Assembly (NCBI GenBank): GCA_031265875.1
Contig: JAISCA010000049.1
Coordinates: 1-64,000, forward strand
Reading direction: 5' to 3'
Length of the DNA stretch: 64,000 bases
Source of the DNA: Propionibacteriaceae bacterium
GTDB lineage: Bacteria; Actinomycetota; Actinomycetes; Propionibacteriales; Propionibacteriaceae
Below the pieces are notes generated by a model. It worked only from the letters and a program-made list of their open reading frames with translations. It searched no databases and had not been told where the DNA came from. A program made the translations under genes and the position numbers. Position 1 is the stretch's first letter, and every line of letters starts with the position of its first letter. Shown here piece by piece: positions 31,650 to 41,239 of this stretch.

Positions 31650-31767
31650 CTAGAAGCCCCAAAAAGTGTCCTCCCTCCGCTGCGCTCCGGTCCGGTACTT
31701 TTCGGGGACCCCGAGAAACCGAAACTCGGCTCATTCGTCAAAGTTTCAAACACCTAGTGAAGCTAGT
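31650..31767 (+). repeat. 118-bp structured repeat bounded by CTAG, copy A
   Basis: Matches copy B (60206-60323, opposite strand) at 114 of 118 positions, with identity ending sharply at CTAG on both sides. It can form three successive hairpins. Hairpin 1: CCCCAAAAAGT (31657-31667) with ACTTTTCGGGG (31697-31707). Hairpin 2: CCGAG / CTCGG. Hairpin 3: the terminal CTAG pair. It lies just after the rnpB terminator in the sense orientation. Positions 31768-31832 that follow show nothing recognisable. Confidence 0.8.
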
Positions 31768-31832
31768 CGCGGCCGGCCCAGCGATGGCCCGCCGTCGGTT
31801 CAGGCATCCGCTCTCAGAGCCAGGGGCGGACC

Positions 31833-33275
31833 CTAGAAATAGGGGTGGCCGATGAGGTCGAACAGGACCTGGGGCGGGTCGGTCTTGACCGCCAACAGCC
31901 GGACCATGATCTCGCGGCCGGGATCGAGACCGGGCGATTCCAAGGGGACCTCCACGGCCGGATCGGCCAGTTGGACGGTGGCACGACGGCCCCGACTGGC
32001 GATCACACTGGCCGGGAAGACCTCGCCCACCCGATCGGCCAGGACCAGGCTCTCGACTAGGTCGATCAGACCGCGCTCGAAGCGGTGCGACCTAGTCTCG
32101 GCCGCCGCCATCGTGCGGGGCAGACCGGGCAGGGCGGCCTCGACCCATTGTGGGATCGGCTGGCCGGCGCACAAGCTGAGGCAGACCTCGGTGGCGAAGC
32201 GGTCGACTAGACGACGCAGCGGCGCCGTGACGTGGGCGTAGGGCATGGCCAAGGCGGCGTGCTGGGTCTGCGCCGCCGTCTGGGCCAGGCCCACCAGGGC
32301 GTAGCCGGCTCCCCGGAAGAGGCTGGCGCAAGCGTTCAGCATGGCCAGGTGATCGGCCCGGCTGGGCTCCAGCGAGCGGACGAACTTGGGGTAGGCCAGT
32401 TCGGCCGGCCAAGCCACGCGCAGCCCTGCGGCCACTCGGCGCAGACGGTCGATGTCCTCCGGGGCGGCCGGCGGCAGGGTGCGCAAGATGCCACGGCCGC
32501 CTCGCAGCATGATGTCGGCGGCGGCCGATCCGGCCAACAAGGAGATCTGGGCGTTCCAGTCCTCGACCGGGCTGGGGCGGCGGAAGACCAGCCGCCAGCC
32601 GCCGTCACCCGGTTGGATCTCCTGTTCTGGAATGTTCAAGCTGACGCCGCCGCGGGCGATCTCCTGGCCTTGGCGCAGCAACCCGACCTCGGGCAAGAGC
32701 CGGATCGGCTCGGGCAGCCGGTCGGCCTCCATGTCGGCCGCGGCCTGGGCGTAACTCAACTGCAGCCGGTTACGCACCCAAGCCCGCTCGACCTCGGCCC
32801 GCAGCAGGCGGCCCGCGCTGTCCAAGTCGATGGTCCAGAGAGCGGCCGGCCGGGCTTGGCCGTCGGCCAACAAGGAAGCGGCCAACTCGCTCAACGGGGC
32901 CGGATGCAAGGGATAGCGCTGCCAAGGCGCGTACAGCGTCAGTCCGCGCTGACGCGACTCCTGATCGATCGCTCCCCCGACCTGGATGAAGCCAGGCAGG
33001 TCGGCGATGGCGTAATGGACTCTGAAGCCAGTGCCCAAGCGGGCGATGTGGACGATCTGATCCAGATCGGTCGCGCCGGCCGGATCCAAGCTGACGAAGG
33101 CGATGTCGGTGCGATCACGGTAACGACCGCGCGACGGCACTTTGAGGTGGACGGCTTCAGCGGTCGCTTGGGCGGAGAAATCGCCCGTCACCTCCAATTG
33201 GCGCAAGAGGTTGGCGAAAGGAGCGGCGATCAAAGGTGGCGGCGCCCCTGAGCCACGCAACTGCGCGAGTGGCAT
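31833..33275 (-). CDS. RNB-domain ribonuclease (RNase II/R-like)
   Basis: 480-residue 3'-5' exoribonuclease-like protein consisting mostly of the RNB domain. The metal-binding motif reads SLDPAGATDLDQI: three of the four RNase II aspartates are present and the fourth position is Gln. HYAIADLPGFI, YAPWQRYPLHPAPLS and APLRRLVDRF are further RNB motifs. No cold-shock or complete S1 domain is evident, so it is shorter than RNase R. The start at 33275 is chosen as the first ATG after the upstream gene's stop. Substrate unknown. Confidence 0.88.
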   Translation of the reverse strand: MPLAQLRGSGAPPPLIAAPFANLLRQLEVTGDFSAQATAEAVHLKVPSRGRYRDRTDIAFVSLDPAGATDLDQIVHIARLGTGFRVHYAIADLPGFIQVGGAIDQESRQRGLTLYAPWQRYPLHPAPLSELAASLLADGQARPAALWTIDLDSAGRLLRAEVERAWVRNRLQLSYAQAAADMEADRLPEPIRLLPEVGLLRQGQEIARGGVSLNIPEQEIQPGDGGWRLVFRRPSPVEDWNAQISLLAGSAAADIMLRGGRGILRTLPPAAPEDIDRLRRVAAGLRVAWPAELAYPKFVRSLEPSRADHLAMLNACASLFRGAGYALVGLAQTAAQTQHAALAMPYAHVTAPLRRLVDRFATEVCLSLCAGQPIPQWVEAALPGLPRTMAAAETRSHRFERGLIDLVESLVLADRVGEVFPASVIASRGRRATVQLADPAVEVPLESPGLDPGREIMVRLLAVKTDPPQVLFDLIGHPYF

Positions 33276-33280
33276 CGGTC

Positions 33281-34006
33281 TTAGCTTCGCACCAAGATGC
33301 GCTGGCACTCGGCGCAGCGCAAGACCTCGTCCGGAGCGGCCGCCTGATAAGAGTCGTAGTCGGCCGTGGTCGCCTCCAGGCCACAGCCGGCGCAGCGACG
33401 ACCCTTCAGCTCGGCCGCCCCGACGCCGTTGTAGCGGGACCGCAGCTTCTCGTACAGCTCCAGCAAGTCGGCCGGCAAACCCTCGGCCACGGCCTGGCGG
33501 CGGCGCCGCAGTTCGGCCATCTCGGCCCGGGCCTGGTCCACCATGACCCCCCGCTCGGCCCGCGCCCGGCTCAATTCGGCCTCGGCCGAGACGGCGGCGG
33601 CCTCAGCCTGGGCCAACTCGGCCTCAGCCTGCTCCAAGGCTTCCATAGCCTCCAGCTCGGCGTCCTCCAGGTTGTCGACACGGACCTTCAGATGCTCGAT
33701 CTCATCCAACAGGCTGGACAGGGCCCTAGCGTCGACCTCGCCCCCGTCGGCCCGCCGCTGGTCGCGCTCCAAACGCTGACGCACCGGCGCCACGTCGGCC
33801 TCGGCCTTCTGCCGGGCGGCCTCGGCGTCGCTCAGGCGGGTGCGCCGGTCCACTAGCCGGTCGTTGACCAGAGTCAGATCGCCTGACAATGCGACTATCC
33901 GCTGATTGATCGGCAAGTTGGCGACCCGGCGCTCCAACTGGGCGGCGGCCGTGTCCTCGGCTTGAAGTTCAAGCAGCCGTCGTTGGTCCCCGGGGTCAGC
34001 CCTCAT
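33281..34006 (-). CDS. Coiled-coil protein with C-terminal C4 zinc ribbon (CT398/DUF164-like)
   Basis: 241 residues: a long antiparallel coiled coil (about 10-180, rich in Glu, Ala, Arg) and a C-terminal zinc ribbon with CAGCG and CAEC pairs. Homologues in mycobacteria and streptomycetes sit near RNase H or NIF3-like genes and are thought to bind nucleic acid or act in cell-envelope processes; the role is not established. The RNB gene starts 5 bp after its stop, so they are likely co-transcribed. ATG at 34006 has AGGAGG upstream. Confidence 0.88.
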   Translation of the reverse strand: MRADPGDQRRLLELQAEDTAAAQLERRVANLPINQRIVALSGDLTLVNDRLVDRRTRLSDAEAARQKAEADVAPVRQRLERDQRRADGGEVDARALSSLLDEIEHLKVRVDNLEDAELEAMEALEQAEAELAQAEAAAVSAEAELSRARAERGVMVDQARAEMAELRRRRQAVAEGLPADLLELYEKLRSRYNGVGAAELKGRRCAGCGLEATTADYDSYQAAAPDEVLRCAECQRILVRS

Positions 34007-34139
34007 GACTCCTCCTCGCTCCTGGGCTCATGCTAGTGGATCAACCGTCCTGGGACAGCGGCCCGGCCAGCGCCGCCGCAGCGTCGGCCCCACCCCGGAC
34101 ACTAGACTGACGCTGATTCGCTCGCCCGCAGGAGACACC

Positions 34140-35594
34140 GTGAACCCAGCCGACTCGGCCCCGCCTCAATTGCCCAACCGCTTGCAGCCTTTCTCCCAGG
34201 CCTTCATCGACTTCATACCGACCGGTTGGGCGCCCTATCCGGAGCCCGTCGCCCAGCCTTTGGCGGCCACGGCTTGGACGGCGGCGCGCCGGAGCCGGCT
34301 GCGGCAGGAGTTCCCCGGCGAGCGTCTGGTCTTGCCGGCCGGCCAGCCCAAGGTCCGCTCCAACGACACCGACCACCGCTATCGCCCCCATTCCGCCTTC
34401 GCCCATCTGAGCGGTCTGGGCACCGACCTGGAGCCGGGCGCGGTGTTGCTGATAGAGCCGGAGGAGGACGACTGCCGGATCTATTTCCATCCCCGGTCGC
34501 CCCGCACCGACCCCGAGTTCTACGCTTCCTCCCGCTACGGCGAGATGTGGGTCGGCCCTCGGCCCTCGCTGGAGGAGCTGTCGGCCCTGACCGGTTTGCC
34601 GACCCGGGACAGCGCCCGGCTGCCGGACGACTTGGCCGGACCCGGCCCGATCCGCGTCCTGCGCGAGGCCGACCCGGCCGTGACCGAATCGGTCGACCAG
34701 GCCCGCGGCGCGGTCGCCTTGGACCGGGACGAAGCCCTGGCGGTGGCCTGCGCCGAAACGCGCCTGATCAAAGACGACTTCGAGATCGCCCAGATGGAGG
34801 CCGCCTGCGCCGCCACCGCGACCGGTTTCGAGGCCGTCGTGGAGGCCCTGCCGGAGGCTCTGCGGCGGGGCCGGGGCGAGCGCTGGGTGGAAGGGATCTT
34901 CGGTCTGCAGGCCCGCCATCTCGGCAACGCCGTCGGCTATGACTCGATCGTGGCCTCGGGCGACCACGCTTGCACTCTGCACTGGATCCGCAACGACGGC
35001 GACCTGGCCGGCTCCGACTTGATGCTGCTGGACGCCGGTGTCGAGCTGGACAGCCTCTACACGGCCGACGTCACCCGCACGCTGCCGCTGGGGGGCCGCT
35101 TCAGCCCGGCCCAGCGCGAGGTCTACCTGGCCGTCCTGGAGGCCCAAACGGCTGGCATCGCGGCGGCCCGTCCCGGCGCCCTGTTCTCCGACATCCACGA
35201 CGCCGCCGTCGCGGTCATCGCCGGCCACCTGGCCGACTGGGGCCTGCTGCCGGTCAGTCTGGACCAGGCCCTGTCGCCGGAAGGCGGCCAGTTCCGGCGC
35301 TGGATGGTGCACGGCACCTCGCACCACCTCGGCATCGACGTCCACGACTGCGCCCAGGCCCGGCGTGAGAACTACCGTCAGGGCCGATTGGCCCCCGGCA
35401 TGGTGGTGACAGTCGAGCCCGGCCTCTATTTCAAGTCGACCGACCTGCTGGCGCCAGATCGTTTCCGGGGCGTCGGCGTCCGCATCGAGGACGACATCCT
35501 GATCACGGCCGACGGCAACCGCAACCTGTCCGGCGCCTTGCCCCGCCGTCCGGAGGAGGTCGAGTCCTGGATGGCCGAGGTTTGGCAACGGTGA
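34140..35594 (+). CDS. pepP: Xaa-Pro aminopeptidase (M24B)
   Basis: 484-residue dinuclear metallopeptidase removing N-terminal residues before proline. An N-terminal creatinase-like domain includes FAHLSGL; the pita-bread catalytic domain shows the metal ligands in LLDAGVELDSLYTADVTRT (Asp, Asp), HGTSHHLGIDVHD (His) and VTVEPGLYF and VRIEDDILIT (Glu). The GTG start at 34140 follows CAGGAG by 6 nt. A TAGACT box at 34103-34108, next to a GGACACTAG, may be its -10. It overlaps the next M16 gene at GTGA. Confidence 0.93.
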   Translation: MNPADSAPPQLPNRLQPFSQAFIDFIPTGWAPYPEPVAQPLAATAWTAARRSRLRQEFPGERLVLPAGQPKVRSNDTDHRYRPHSAFAHLSGLGTDLEPGAVLLIEPEEDDCRIYFHPRSPRTDPEFYASSRYGEMWVGPRPSLEELSALTGLPTRDSARLPDDLAGPGPIRVLREADPAVTESVDQARGAVALDRDEALAVACAETRLIKDDFEIAQMEAACAATATGFEAVVEALPEALRRGRGERWVEGIFGLQARHLGNAVGYDSIVASGDHACTLHWIRNDGDLAGSDLMLLDAGVELDSLYTADVTRTLPLGGRFSPAQREVYLAVLEAQTAGIAAARPGALFSDIHDAAVAVIAGHLADWGLLPVSLDQALSPEGGQFRRWMVHGTSHHLGIDVHDCAQARRENYRQGRLAPGMVVTVEPGLYFKSTDLLAPDRFRGVGVRIEDDILITADGNRNLSGALPRRPEEVESWMAEVWQR

Positions 35595-36868
35595 GACCGC
35601 GTCCGCTGGATTACCGACTGCACCGCTATCAACTGGCCAACGGCCTGCGCCTGGTGGTCAACCCCGACCCCTGGACGCCGGCCGTGGCGGTCAGCTTGTG
35701 CTACGACGTGGGCAGCGCCCATGAGACGGCCGGCCGAACTGGTTTCGCCCACTTGTTCGAGCACCTGATGTTCTCCGGCTCGGCCCAGGTCGCCTCCGGG
35801 GAGCACCTCAGCCAGCTCCAGGCCCTGGGCGGGGAGGCCAACGCCACCACCTCGTTCGACCGCACCGTCTACTTCGAGACCGTGCCGGTCGGCGTCCTGC
35901 CACTGGCGCTGTGGCTGGAGGCCGACCGTTTGGGATCGCTCTTGGCAGCGGTCGACCAAGTCGCTCTCGACACCCAGCGCGAGGTGGTCAAGGAGGAGAA
36001 GCGTCAGCGCAACGACAATGTCCCCTACGGCGACGCCTTCGCCCAACTGGTCGAGCTGGCCTTCGGCTCCGATCACCCCTACGGTCACCTGCCCATCGGA
36101 TCCATGGCGGATCTCGACCAGGCCTCGCTGAGAGACATCCACGATTTCTTCCGCGCCCACTACCGGCCCAATAACCTGGTGCTGTCCTTGTCGGGGGCGA
36201 TCGGTTTCGAGGAGGCGGTCGAATTGGTCGAGACCTATTTCGGCGAGTTGCCGAGCCCGCCGGCCCAGCCCAGGCTCAGTCTGTCCCCCCTGCCACCGCT
36301 GAGCGGGCGCCCCCGGCGTGAGCTGAGCGCCGTCGTGCCACTGGACGCGGTCTACTGCTGTTGGCGCGTCCCGCCGCTGGGCCTGCCCGCCCATGACGCC
36401 GTCGGCCTGGGCCTGTCCGTCCTGGCCGACGGCTTATCCGCCCGCCTGCACCAGCGACTGGTGCGGACCGACCTGGCCGACGCCAGTGGGGCTTGGGATC
36501 TGGGCCTGTCGCGGGGCAACTCTTTGGTGGTGGCCTACGCCACCGCTCGGTCAGGCGTCGACCCGGCTCGGCTGGAGGAGGCCCTGCTGCGGGCTTGGGG
36601 CCAGTTCGTGGCCGATGGGCCCAGTCCAGACGAATTGGGCCGGGCCGTCGCTCACACCACGCGAGACTGGTTGACCGCCTTGTCCAGCTTGGGCTCCCGA
36701 GCCGACGCCCTGAGCGAGAGCAGTTGGGTCTACGGCGCCCCCGATAATGTCAATACTTGGTTGACTGAAATCGCGAGCATCGCCGAAGCCCAGGTCTGGG
36801 CCGCTTGCCGTGACTGGCTGGCCCCTCAGCAGTGCGGCGTCCTGACTTATCGCAAGGCCGTCGCATGA
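35591..36868 (+). CDS. M16 family zinc metallopeptidase (active subunit)
   Basis: 425 residues. The inverted zinc motif HLFEH lies near residue 54 (GFAHLFEHLMFSGS) with the downstream ligand glutamate in the VVKEEKRQR region. It has the two half-domains of PqqL/mitochondrial-processing-type M16 enzymes. The GTG start overlaps the pepP stop (GTGA); a TTG three codons earlier is possible. It is coupled to a second M16 gene that lacks the zinc motif, pointing to a heterodimer. No signal peptide is seen. Confidence 0.92.
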   Translation: MRPRPLDYRLHRYQLANGLRLVVNPDPWTPAVAVSLCYDVGSAHETAGRTGFAHLFEHLMFSGSAQVASGEHLSQLQALGGEANATTSFDRTVYFETVPVGVLPLALWLEADRLGSLLAAVDQVALDTQREVVKEEKRQRNDNVPYGDAFAQLVELAFGSDHPYGHLPIGSMADLDQASLRDIHDFFRAHYRPNNLVLSLSGAIGFEEAVELVETYFGELPSPPAQPRLSLSPLPPLSGRPRRELSAVVPLDAVYCCWRVPPLGLPAHDAVGLGLSVLADGLSARLHQRLVRTDLADASGAWDLGLSRGNSLVVAYATARSGVDPARLEEALLRAWGQFVADGPSPDELGRAVAHTTRDWLTALSSLGSRADALSESSWVYGAPDNVNTWLTEIASIAEAQVWAACRDWLAPQQCGVLTYRKAVA

Positions 36869-38190
36869 GGCCCCGACCGCTGGTCGGGGCGGCCGCCGGC
36901 TGGCACTTCCCCCAGCCCGTGGTCGACCGTCTCGACAACGGTCTGACGGTCTGGTTCTACCATCTGCCCGGCCAATACGTCGTCTCCGCCGCCTTGGTCG
37001 TGGATCTGCCCCTGACCGAAGAACCGGTCGAGCTGGAGGGCGTCGCCACGATCTGCCTGCGCGGCTTGGACGAGGGCAGCCTGGCTCACCCCGGACCGTC
37101 CTACTCCGCCCAGTTGGAGGCTCTCGGGGCCCAGTTCTCGGGTTGGGCCGGCGACTCCGCCAGCGTCTGCCAGCTAGACCTGCCGGCCCAGTGGTTCGAG
37201 GCCGGCTTGGCCTGCTTCGCCGAAGGCGTCACCAGCGCGGCCCTGGCCGACCCGGACGTGGACCGTCTGGTGGCCAACCGGCTGGCCGAACTGGATCAGC
37301 TACGGGCCTCCGGCTCGGCTCTGGCCCGATGGGAGCTGCGCGCCTCGGTCCTGGCCGGCCACCAGCGGTCGGCCCGCCTGTTCGGCGGCTCCCATCAGAC
37401 CGTCAGTCGCTTGACCGGCCAAATCGTGCGCGACTTCCACCGTCAGCGTTACGCCCCCGGCCTGGCCACCCTGATCGTGGCCGGCGATCTCGGGGCCGGC
37501 AACGTCTTCCAGGCGGTCGAACGGGCCTTCGGCGGTTGGTCCGCTGCGGTCACGCCGGTCGACCACCAGGCGGTCCGACCCGGGCCCAGCCGCCAACGCC
37601 TGATCGACCGGCCGGACGCGGTCCAGGCCAATATCCGTCTGGGCTGCTTCGGGTTGGATCGGACCGATCCGGACTGGCCGGCCTTCCAGGTCGCCTGCAC
37701 CTTGATGGGCGGTTCCTTCCTCAGCCGGCTCAACCGAGTCCTACGCGAACAGGAGGGCTGGACCTACGACGCCTCCCTGGCCAATCTGTCCTACCGCCAC
37801 GGCGGACTGGTCAGCTTGTCCACCTCGACCCGGATCGAAACCGTACCCGCTCTGCTCGAACGCGCCCGCGCCATCCTCGACCCGACCGATCAGCCCTTCG
37901 AGCAGACCGAGGTGGACGACGCCATCAACTACTTGGTCGGCCTGGCCCCCTTGCGTCACGCCAGCGCCAGCGCCGTGGTCGACCAGGCCGCCGCGCTCGT
38001 CGAGTTGGGGCTGGGCCACGAAGCGGCCGACGCCGCCCTCGGCGCCATCGCCCAGGTGACCCGGGCCCAGGCCGAGCAGGCTTGGCGCCAGACCGTCGTC
38101 CCAGACCAGCTCAGCTTGGTGGTGGTGGGACCGGCCGATCGGCTGGCCCAGCCCTTGGGTTTGACCCCGGAGCCGCTGCCCGCCCTGTGA
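36865..38190 (+). CDS. M16 family protein lacking the zinc motif (partner subunit)
   Basis: 441 residues with an M16 fold: N-terminal DRLDNGLTVWFYHLPGQYV, and C-terminal RLNRVLREQEGWTYD, the substrate-binding R/Y region. The place of HxxEH holds VATICLRGLDEGS, so it should be inactive. It pairs with the active subunit just upstream (ATGA overlap), as in bacterial and mitochondrial alpha/beta M16 peptidases. Confidence 0.9.
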   Translation: MRPRPLVGAAAGWHFPQPVVDRLDNGLTVWFYHLPGQYVVSAALVVDLPLTEEPVELEGVATICLRGLDEGSLAHPGPSYSAQLEALGAQFSGWAGDSASVCQLDLPAQWFEAGLACFAEGVTSAALADPDVDRLVANRLAELDQLRASGSALARWELRASVLAGHQRSARLFGGSHQTVSRLTGQIVRDFHRQRYAPGLATLIVAGDLGAGNVFQAVERAFGGWSAAVTPVDHQAVRPGPSRQRLIDRPDAVQANIRLGCFGLDRTDPDWPAFQVACTLMGGSFLSRLNRVLREQEGWTYDASLANLSYRHGGLVSLSTSTRIETVPALLERARAILDPTDQPFEQTEVDDAINYLVGLAPLRHASASAVVDQAAALVELGLGHEAADAALGAIAQVTRAQAEQAWRQTVVPDQLSLVVVGPADRLAQPLGLTPEPLPAL

Positions 38191-38191
38191 T

Positions 38192-38208
38192 CCCCGCCCG
38201 GAGCGGGG
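38192..38208 (+). terminator. Hairpin between convergent M16 and UPF0182 genes
   Basis: CCCCGC, 5-nt loop, GCGGGG, directly after the M16 stop codon, followed by a GCGCTAGCGC palindrome over the stop codon of the convergent gene. Confidence 0.5.
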
Positions 38209-38222
38209 CCTAGCGAACGGCG

Positions 38223-41123
38223 CTAGCGCGCCATGGCCTCAGCCGCCCGCTGGACGGCGGCGGCGGCCTGCTGGTTGGCCCGTTGGTAGGCCGCCAAGTC
38301 GCCTTGACGCAAAGCCTCCTGGGCGGCTTGGAACTGGGCCTCGGCCTCGGCCAGGGCGGATTGCACGATCTGATCGCGGGTCTGCTCGGTGTCCGGCGTG
38401 GTGGGATCGGTCGGATCGGGCGGCGTCACGTCGCCCTCGCCGGTGTCCGCCCCGGCGTCACCGGAGAAGACCTGGTCCAAAGCGCCCTGCAAGGTCTCGG
38501 CGATGCCGACGTGGTTGCCGAAGCGGACCACCACGTAACGCAACACCGGGAAGGACCCATTGGTGCCCTCGCGCTGGGTGTAGATGGGTTGGACGTAGAG
38601 CAGGCCGCCGCCCAAAGGAATGGTCAAGAGATTGCCGTAAGAGGCCGCCGCCGAGCCCTGGTTGAGGTAGGGCCGCAGCAACGAGGCCACCTGTTCGTTG
38701 CCGGTGATGGAGTTGAAGGCCTGGCCTGGACCCTCGATCTGCTGGGTGTCGGACATCCGCAGGACCCGGATCCGGCCGTAGTCCTGGTTGGTGGCCTCGG
38801 CCACCACCGACATGTAGGCGGACAGGTTCTCGCGGTTGTTCGGCGTGTAGACCGTGGTGAGGGAGAACAGGGGCGACTCGTCGGCCGGGGCCGTCTGTCC
38901 GGCGCTGGTGATCTCGGGCCACTTGATGGACAGGTAGTAGGCCGGCTCCTTGGTCCCGCCTTGGGCCACGCCCCGGACCGGGTCGTTGGGGATGTTCCAC
39001 AGATCGGACTGTTGGTACCACTGCTGCGGGTCGGTCATGTGGTACCGCCGCAGCACCTGACGCTGGATCTTGAACAGGTCGGACGGATAACGCAGGTGGG
39101 CCATCAGTTCGCCTGAGATCTGGGAGCGGTCGGTCACGGTGCCGGGATAGACCTTCATCCAGGTCTTCAACACCGGGTCGTCCGGCTCCCAAGCGTAGAG
39201 GGTGACTTGGCCGGTGTAGGCGTCGACCGTGGCCTTGACCGAGTTGCGGATGTAGTTGATCTGATCGGTCGGGCGCAGGGCGGACTGGTTGGCGTTGGTG
39301 CGGGTGTCGGAGATGGCCTCGGAGATAGTGGTCCGGTAGGAGTTGGGGTACGAGGCGCTGGTGGTGTAGCAATCCACGATCCAGACGATGCGCCCTGACA
39401 CGATGGCCGGATAGACGTCGGAGTCGATGGTCAGCCAGGGCGCCACCTGTTGCACCCGTTCCCTCGGCGTACGGTCGTACAGAATACGTGAATTTTCGTT
39501 GACGCGATCCGACAGCAATAGGTTCATGCTGGCGAAACGGGTGGCGTAGAGGACCCGGTTGACCAGTCCGCCGATCGGCACGCCGGTCTCACCGTCGTAG
39601 GTGTTGTACTGCTCGCCGCCGGACTGGCCGCCGCCGGGAGTGTCGAACTCGATCGCCTCCTGGCCCTCGGTCCGGCCCACCACGGCGTAGGTGTCGGCCA
39701 GTTCGCCGAAGTAGATCCGCGGCTGTTCGGCCTTGAGGTCGCCCACGGTCGGGATGTCCCGGGCGATCCAGTCCGGCTCGCCGTCCGATTGACGACGGTT
39801 GCCGTAGGCCGCCACCAGGCCATAGCCGTGGGTATAGACGGTATGGATGTTGTTCCAGTCGCTGGAGGGCAGGCCGGACTGGTTCATCTCCCGAGCCGCC
39901 ACCACGACATCGGTCTCCTTGCCGTTGACGACGTAACGGTCGACGTCCAAGACCGGGGCGAAGGAGTAATAACCGCGGACTTGCTGCAATTGCTCGAAGG
40001 TCTGCTGGACCATGGCCGGGTCGATCAGGCGGATGCCCGGCAGGGCTTCCGCGTCCGACTTGAGCTGACCGGCCGCCACCGTCGTGGTGGCGGAATAGTC
40101 GGCGATCTCGACCTCTTCGATGCCGTAAGCGGAGCGGGTGGCGGCGATGTTGTACTCGACGTAGGGGCGCTCTTTGTCCGGGCGGGTCGGGTTGACCTGG
40201 AAGGACTGCACGAAGGCGGGGTAGACCATGCCGACGATGATCGAGGACACCACCATCAAGACGACCGAGGTGATGGGCAGACGCCAATTCGGCCGCCAGA
40301 AGGCGGCGAAGACGAACAATCCGGCGGTCAGCCAGGAGATCACCGCCATGACGGTGTGGGCGCCGATCTGAGCGTGGTCGCCGGTGTAGCTGAGACCGTC
40401 CAGGAGATCGCCTGAGACCAGCAGCTCGCCGTAGCGATCGAGCAGCTTCTTGAACCCGTAGACGACGAAGAAGACGGCCGCCAAGAGGGCGACGTGCCGG
40501 TGCGCCGCCTTGGTCGAGACCCGTCCGCGCGGCGTCGGCGCGGCCAAGCCGCCTAGCACGAAGTGGCCGAACAAGGCCACGGCGATGGCCAAACCGACCG
40601 TCACCAGCAGGAAGGACAGCACCTGGCTGTACCAGGGGTAGTCGAAGACGTAGAAGCTGACGTCGAGCCCGAAGCGGGGGTCGGTCACACCGAAGGGCTC
40701 CTGGTTCGCCCAGGCCAGGAAGGTCGGCGCCTGACCGATCCCGCTGGCCCCGCCGAAGAAGGCGAAGAGGACGGCCGGGATCAACACCACCAGACGCTTG
40801 TGGCCATCGATGACTTGGCGATAGGCCTCGGCCGGACGGGGCAGCGAACGATCACTCGGCTGCGACTTGACCACCAGCCAGACCGTCAGGCCCACCACCA
40901 GCCCCATGACCAAGCCGAAGCCGGCCACCAGAGCGATCTTGGTCAGCAATTGGGTGACGAAGACGCGGTTGTAGCCCAGCGCGTCGAACCAGAGGTGATC
41001 GGTCCAGACGGTGGTGAAGGTGACGTAGAGCCAGGCCAACGCGATGACGATGAGCACCGTCGGGATCAACGCCCGGCCGCGCCCCTTCTTAGCTGGATTG
41101 GTCGAGACAGTCGCGCTTGCCAC
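38223..41123 (-). CDS. UPF0182 family large membrane protein
   Basis: 966 residues. The N-terminal 320 or so carry seven predicted transmembrane helices (first: ALIPTVLIVIALAWLYVTFTTV, with the conserved WTDHLWFDALGY after it). A large external domain of about 550 residues follows, with VEYNIAATRSAYG, and an acidic, Ala/Gln-rich C-terminal tail. Function unknown; the family is nearly universal in actinobacteria. The start is GTG with GAGG upstream. The UPF0182-YlbL-DUF2342 neighbourhood is the usual actinobacterial one. Confidence 0.95.
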   Translation of the reverse strand: MASATVSTNPAKKGRGRALIPTVLIVIALAWLYVTFTTVWTDHLWFDALGYNRVFVTQLLTKIALVAGFGLVMGLVVGLTVWLVVKSQPSDRSLPRPAEAYRQVIDGHKRLVVLIPAVLFAFFGGASGIGQAPTFLAWANQEPFGVTDPRFGLDVSFYVFDYPWYSQVLSFLLVTVGLAIAVALFGHFVLGGLAAPTPRGRVSTKAAHRHVALLAAVFFVVYGFKKLLDRYGELLVSGDLLDGLSYTGDHAQIGAHTVMAVISWLTAGLFVFAAFWRPNWRLPITSVVLMVVSSIIVGMVYPAFVQSFQVNPTRPDKERPYVEYNIAATRSAYGIEEVEIADYSATTTVAAGQLKSDAEALPGIRLIDPAMVQQTFEQLQQVRGYYSFAPVLDVDRYVVNGKETDVVVAAREMNQSGLPSSDWNNIHTVYTHGYGLVAAYGNRRQSDGEPDWIARDIPTVGDLKAEQPRIYFGELADTYAVVGRTEGQEAIEFDTPGGGQSGGEQYNTYDGETGVPIGGLVNRVLYATRFASMNLLLSDRVNENSRILYDRTPRERVQQVAPWLTIDSDVYPAIVSGRIVWIVDCYTTSASYPNSYRTTISEAISDTRTNANQSALRPTDQINYIRNSVKATVDAYTGQVTLYAWEPDDPVLKTWMKVYPGTVTDRSQISGELMAHLRYPSDLFKIQRQVLRRYHMTDPQQWYQQSDLWNIPNDPVRGVAQGGTKEPAYYLSIKWPEITSAGQTAPADESPLFSLTTVYTPNNRENLSAYMSVVAEATNQDYGRIRVLRMSDTQQIEGPGQAFNSITGNEQVASLLRPYLNQGSAAASYGNLLTIPLGGGLLYVQPIYTQREGTNGSFPVLRYVVVRFGNHVGIAETLQGALDQVFSGDAGADTGEGDVTPPDPTDPTTPDTEQTRDQIVQSALAEAEAQFQAAQEALRQGDLAAYQRANQQAAAAVQRAAEAMAR

Positions 41124-41239
41124 CTGTGGCCCTCACTTCACTGATCGAGGTCGTTGGTCGACCTCCACCGACGCTCCTGGCGCCGCGCGCGGCCAACTGG
41201 TACGGACCCAAGCCTAGCCCGACTTGGCCAGCCGCGGCC

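Noticed and set aside
34098-34106. Remnant of an insertion element before pepP
   Set aside because: GGACACTAG is present but there is no paired inverted end, and the overlapping TAGACT is well placed as the pepP -10; kept only as part of the word count.
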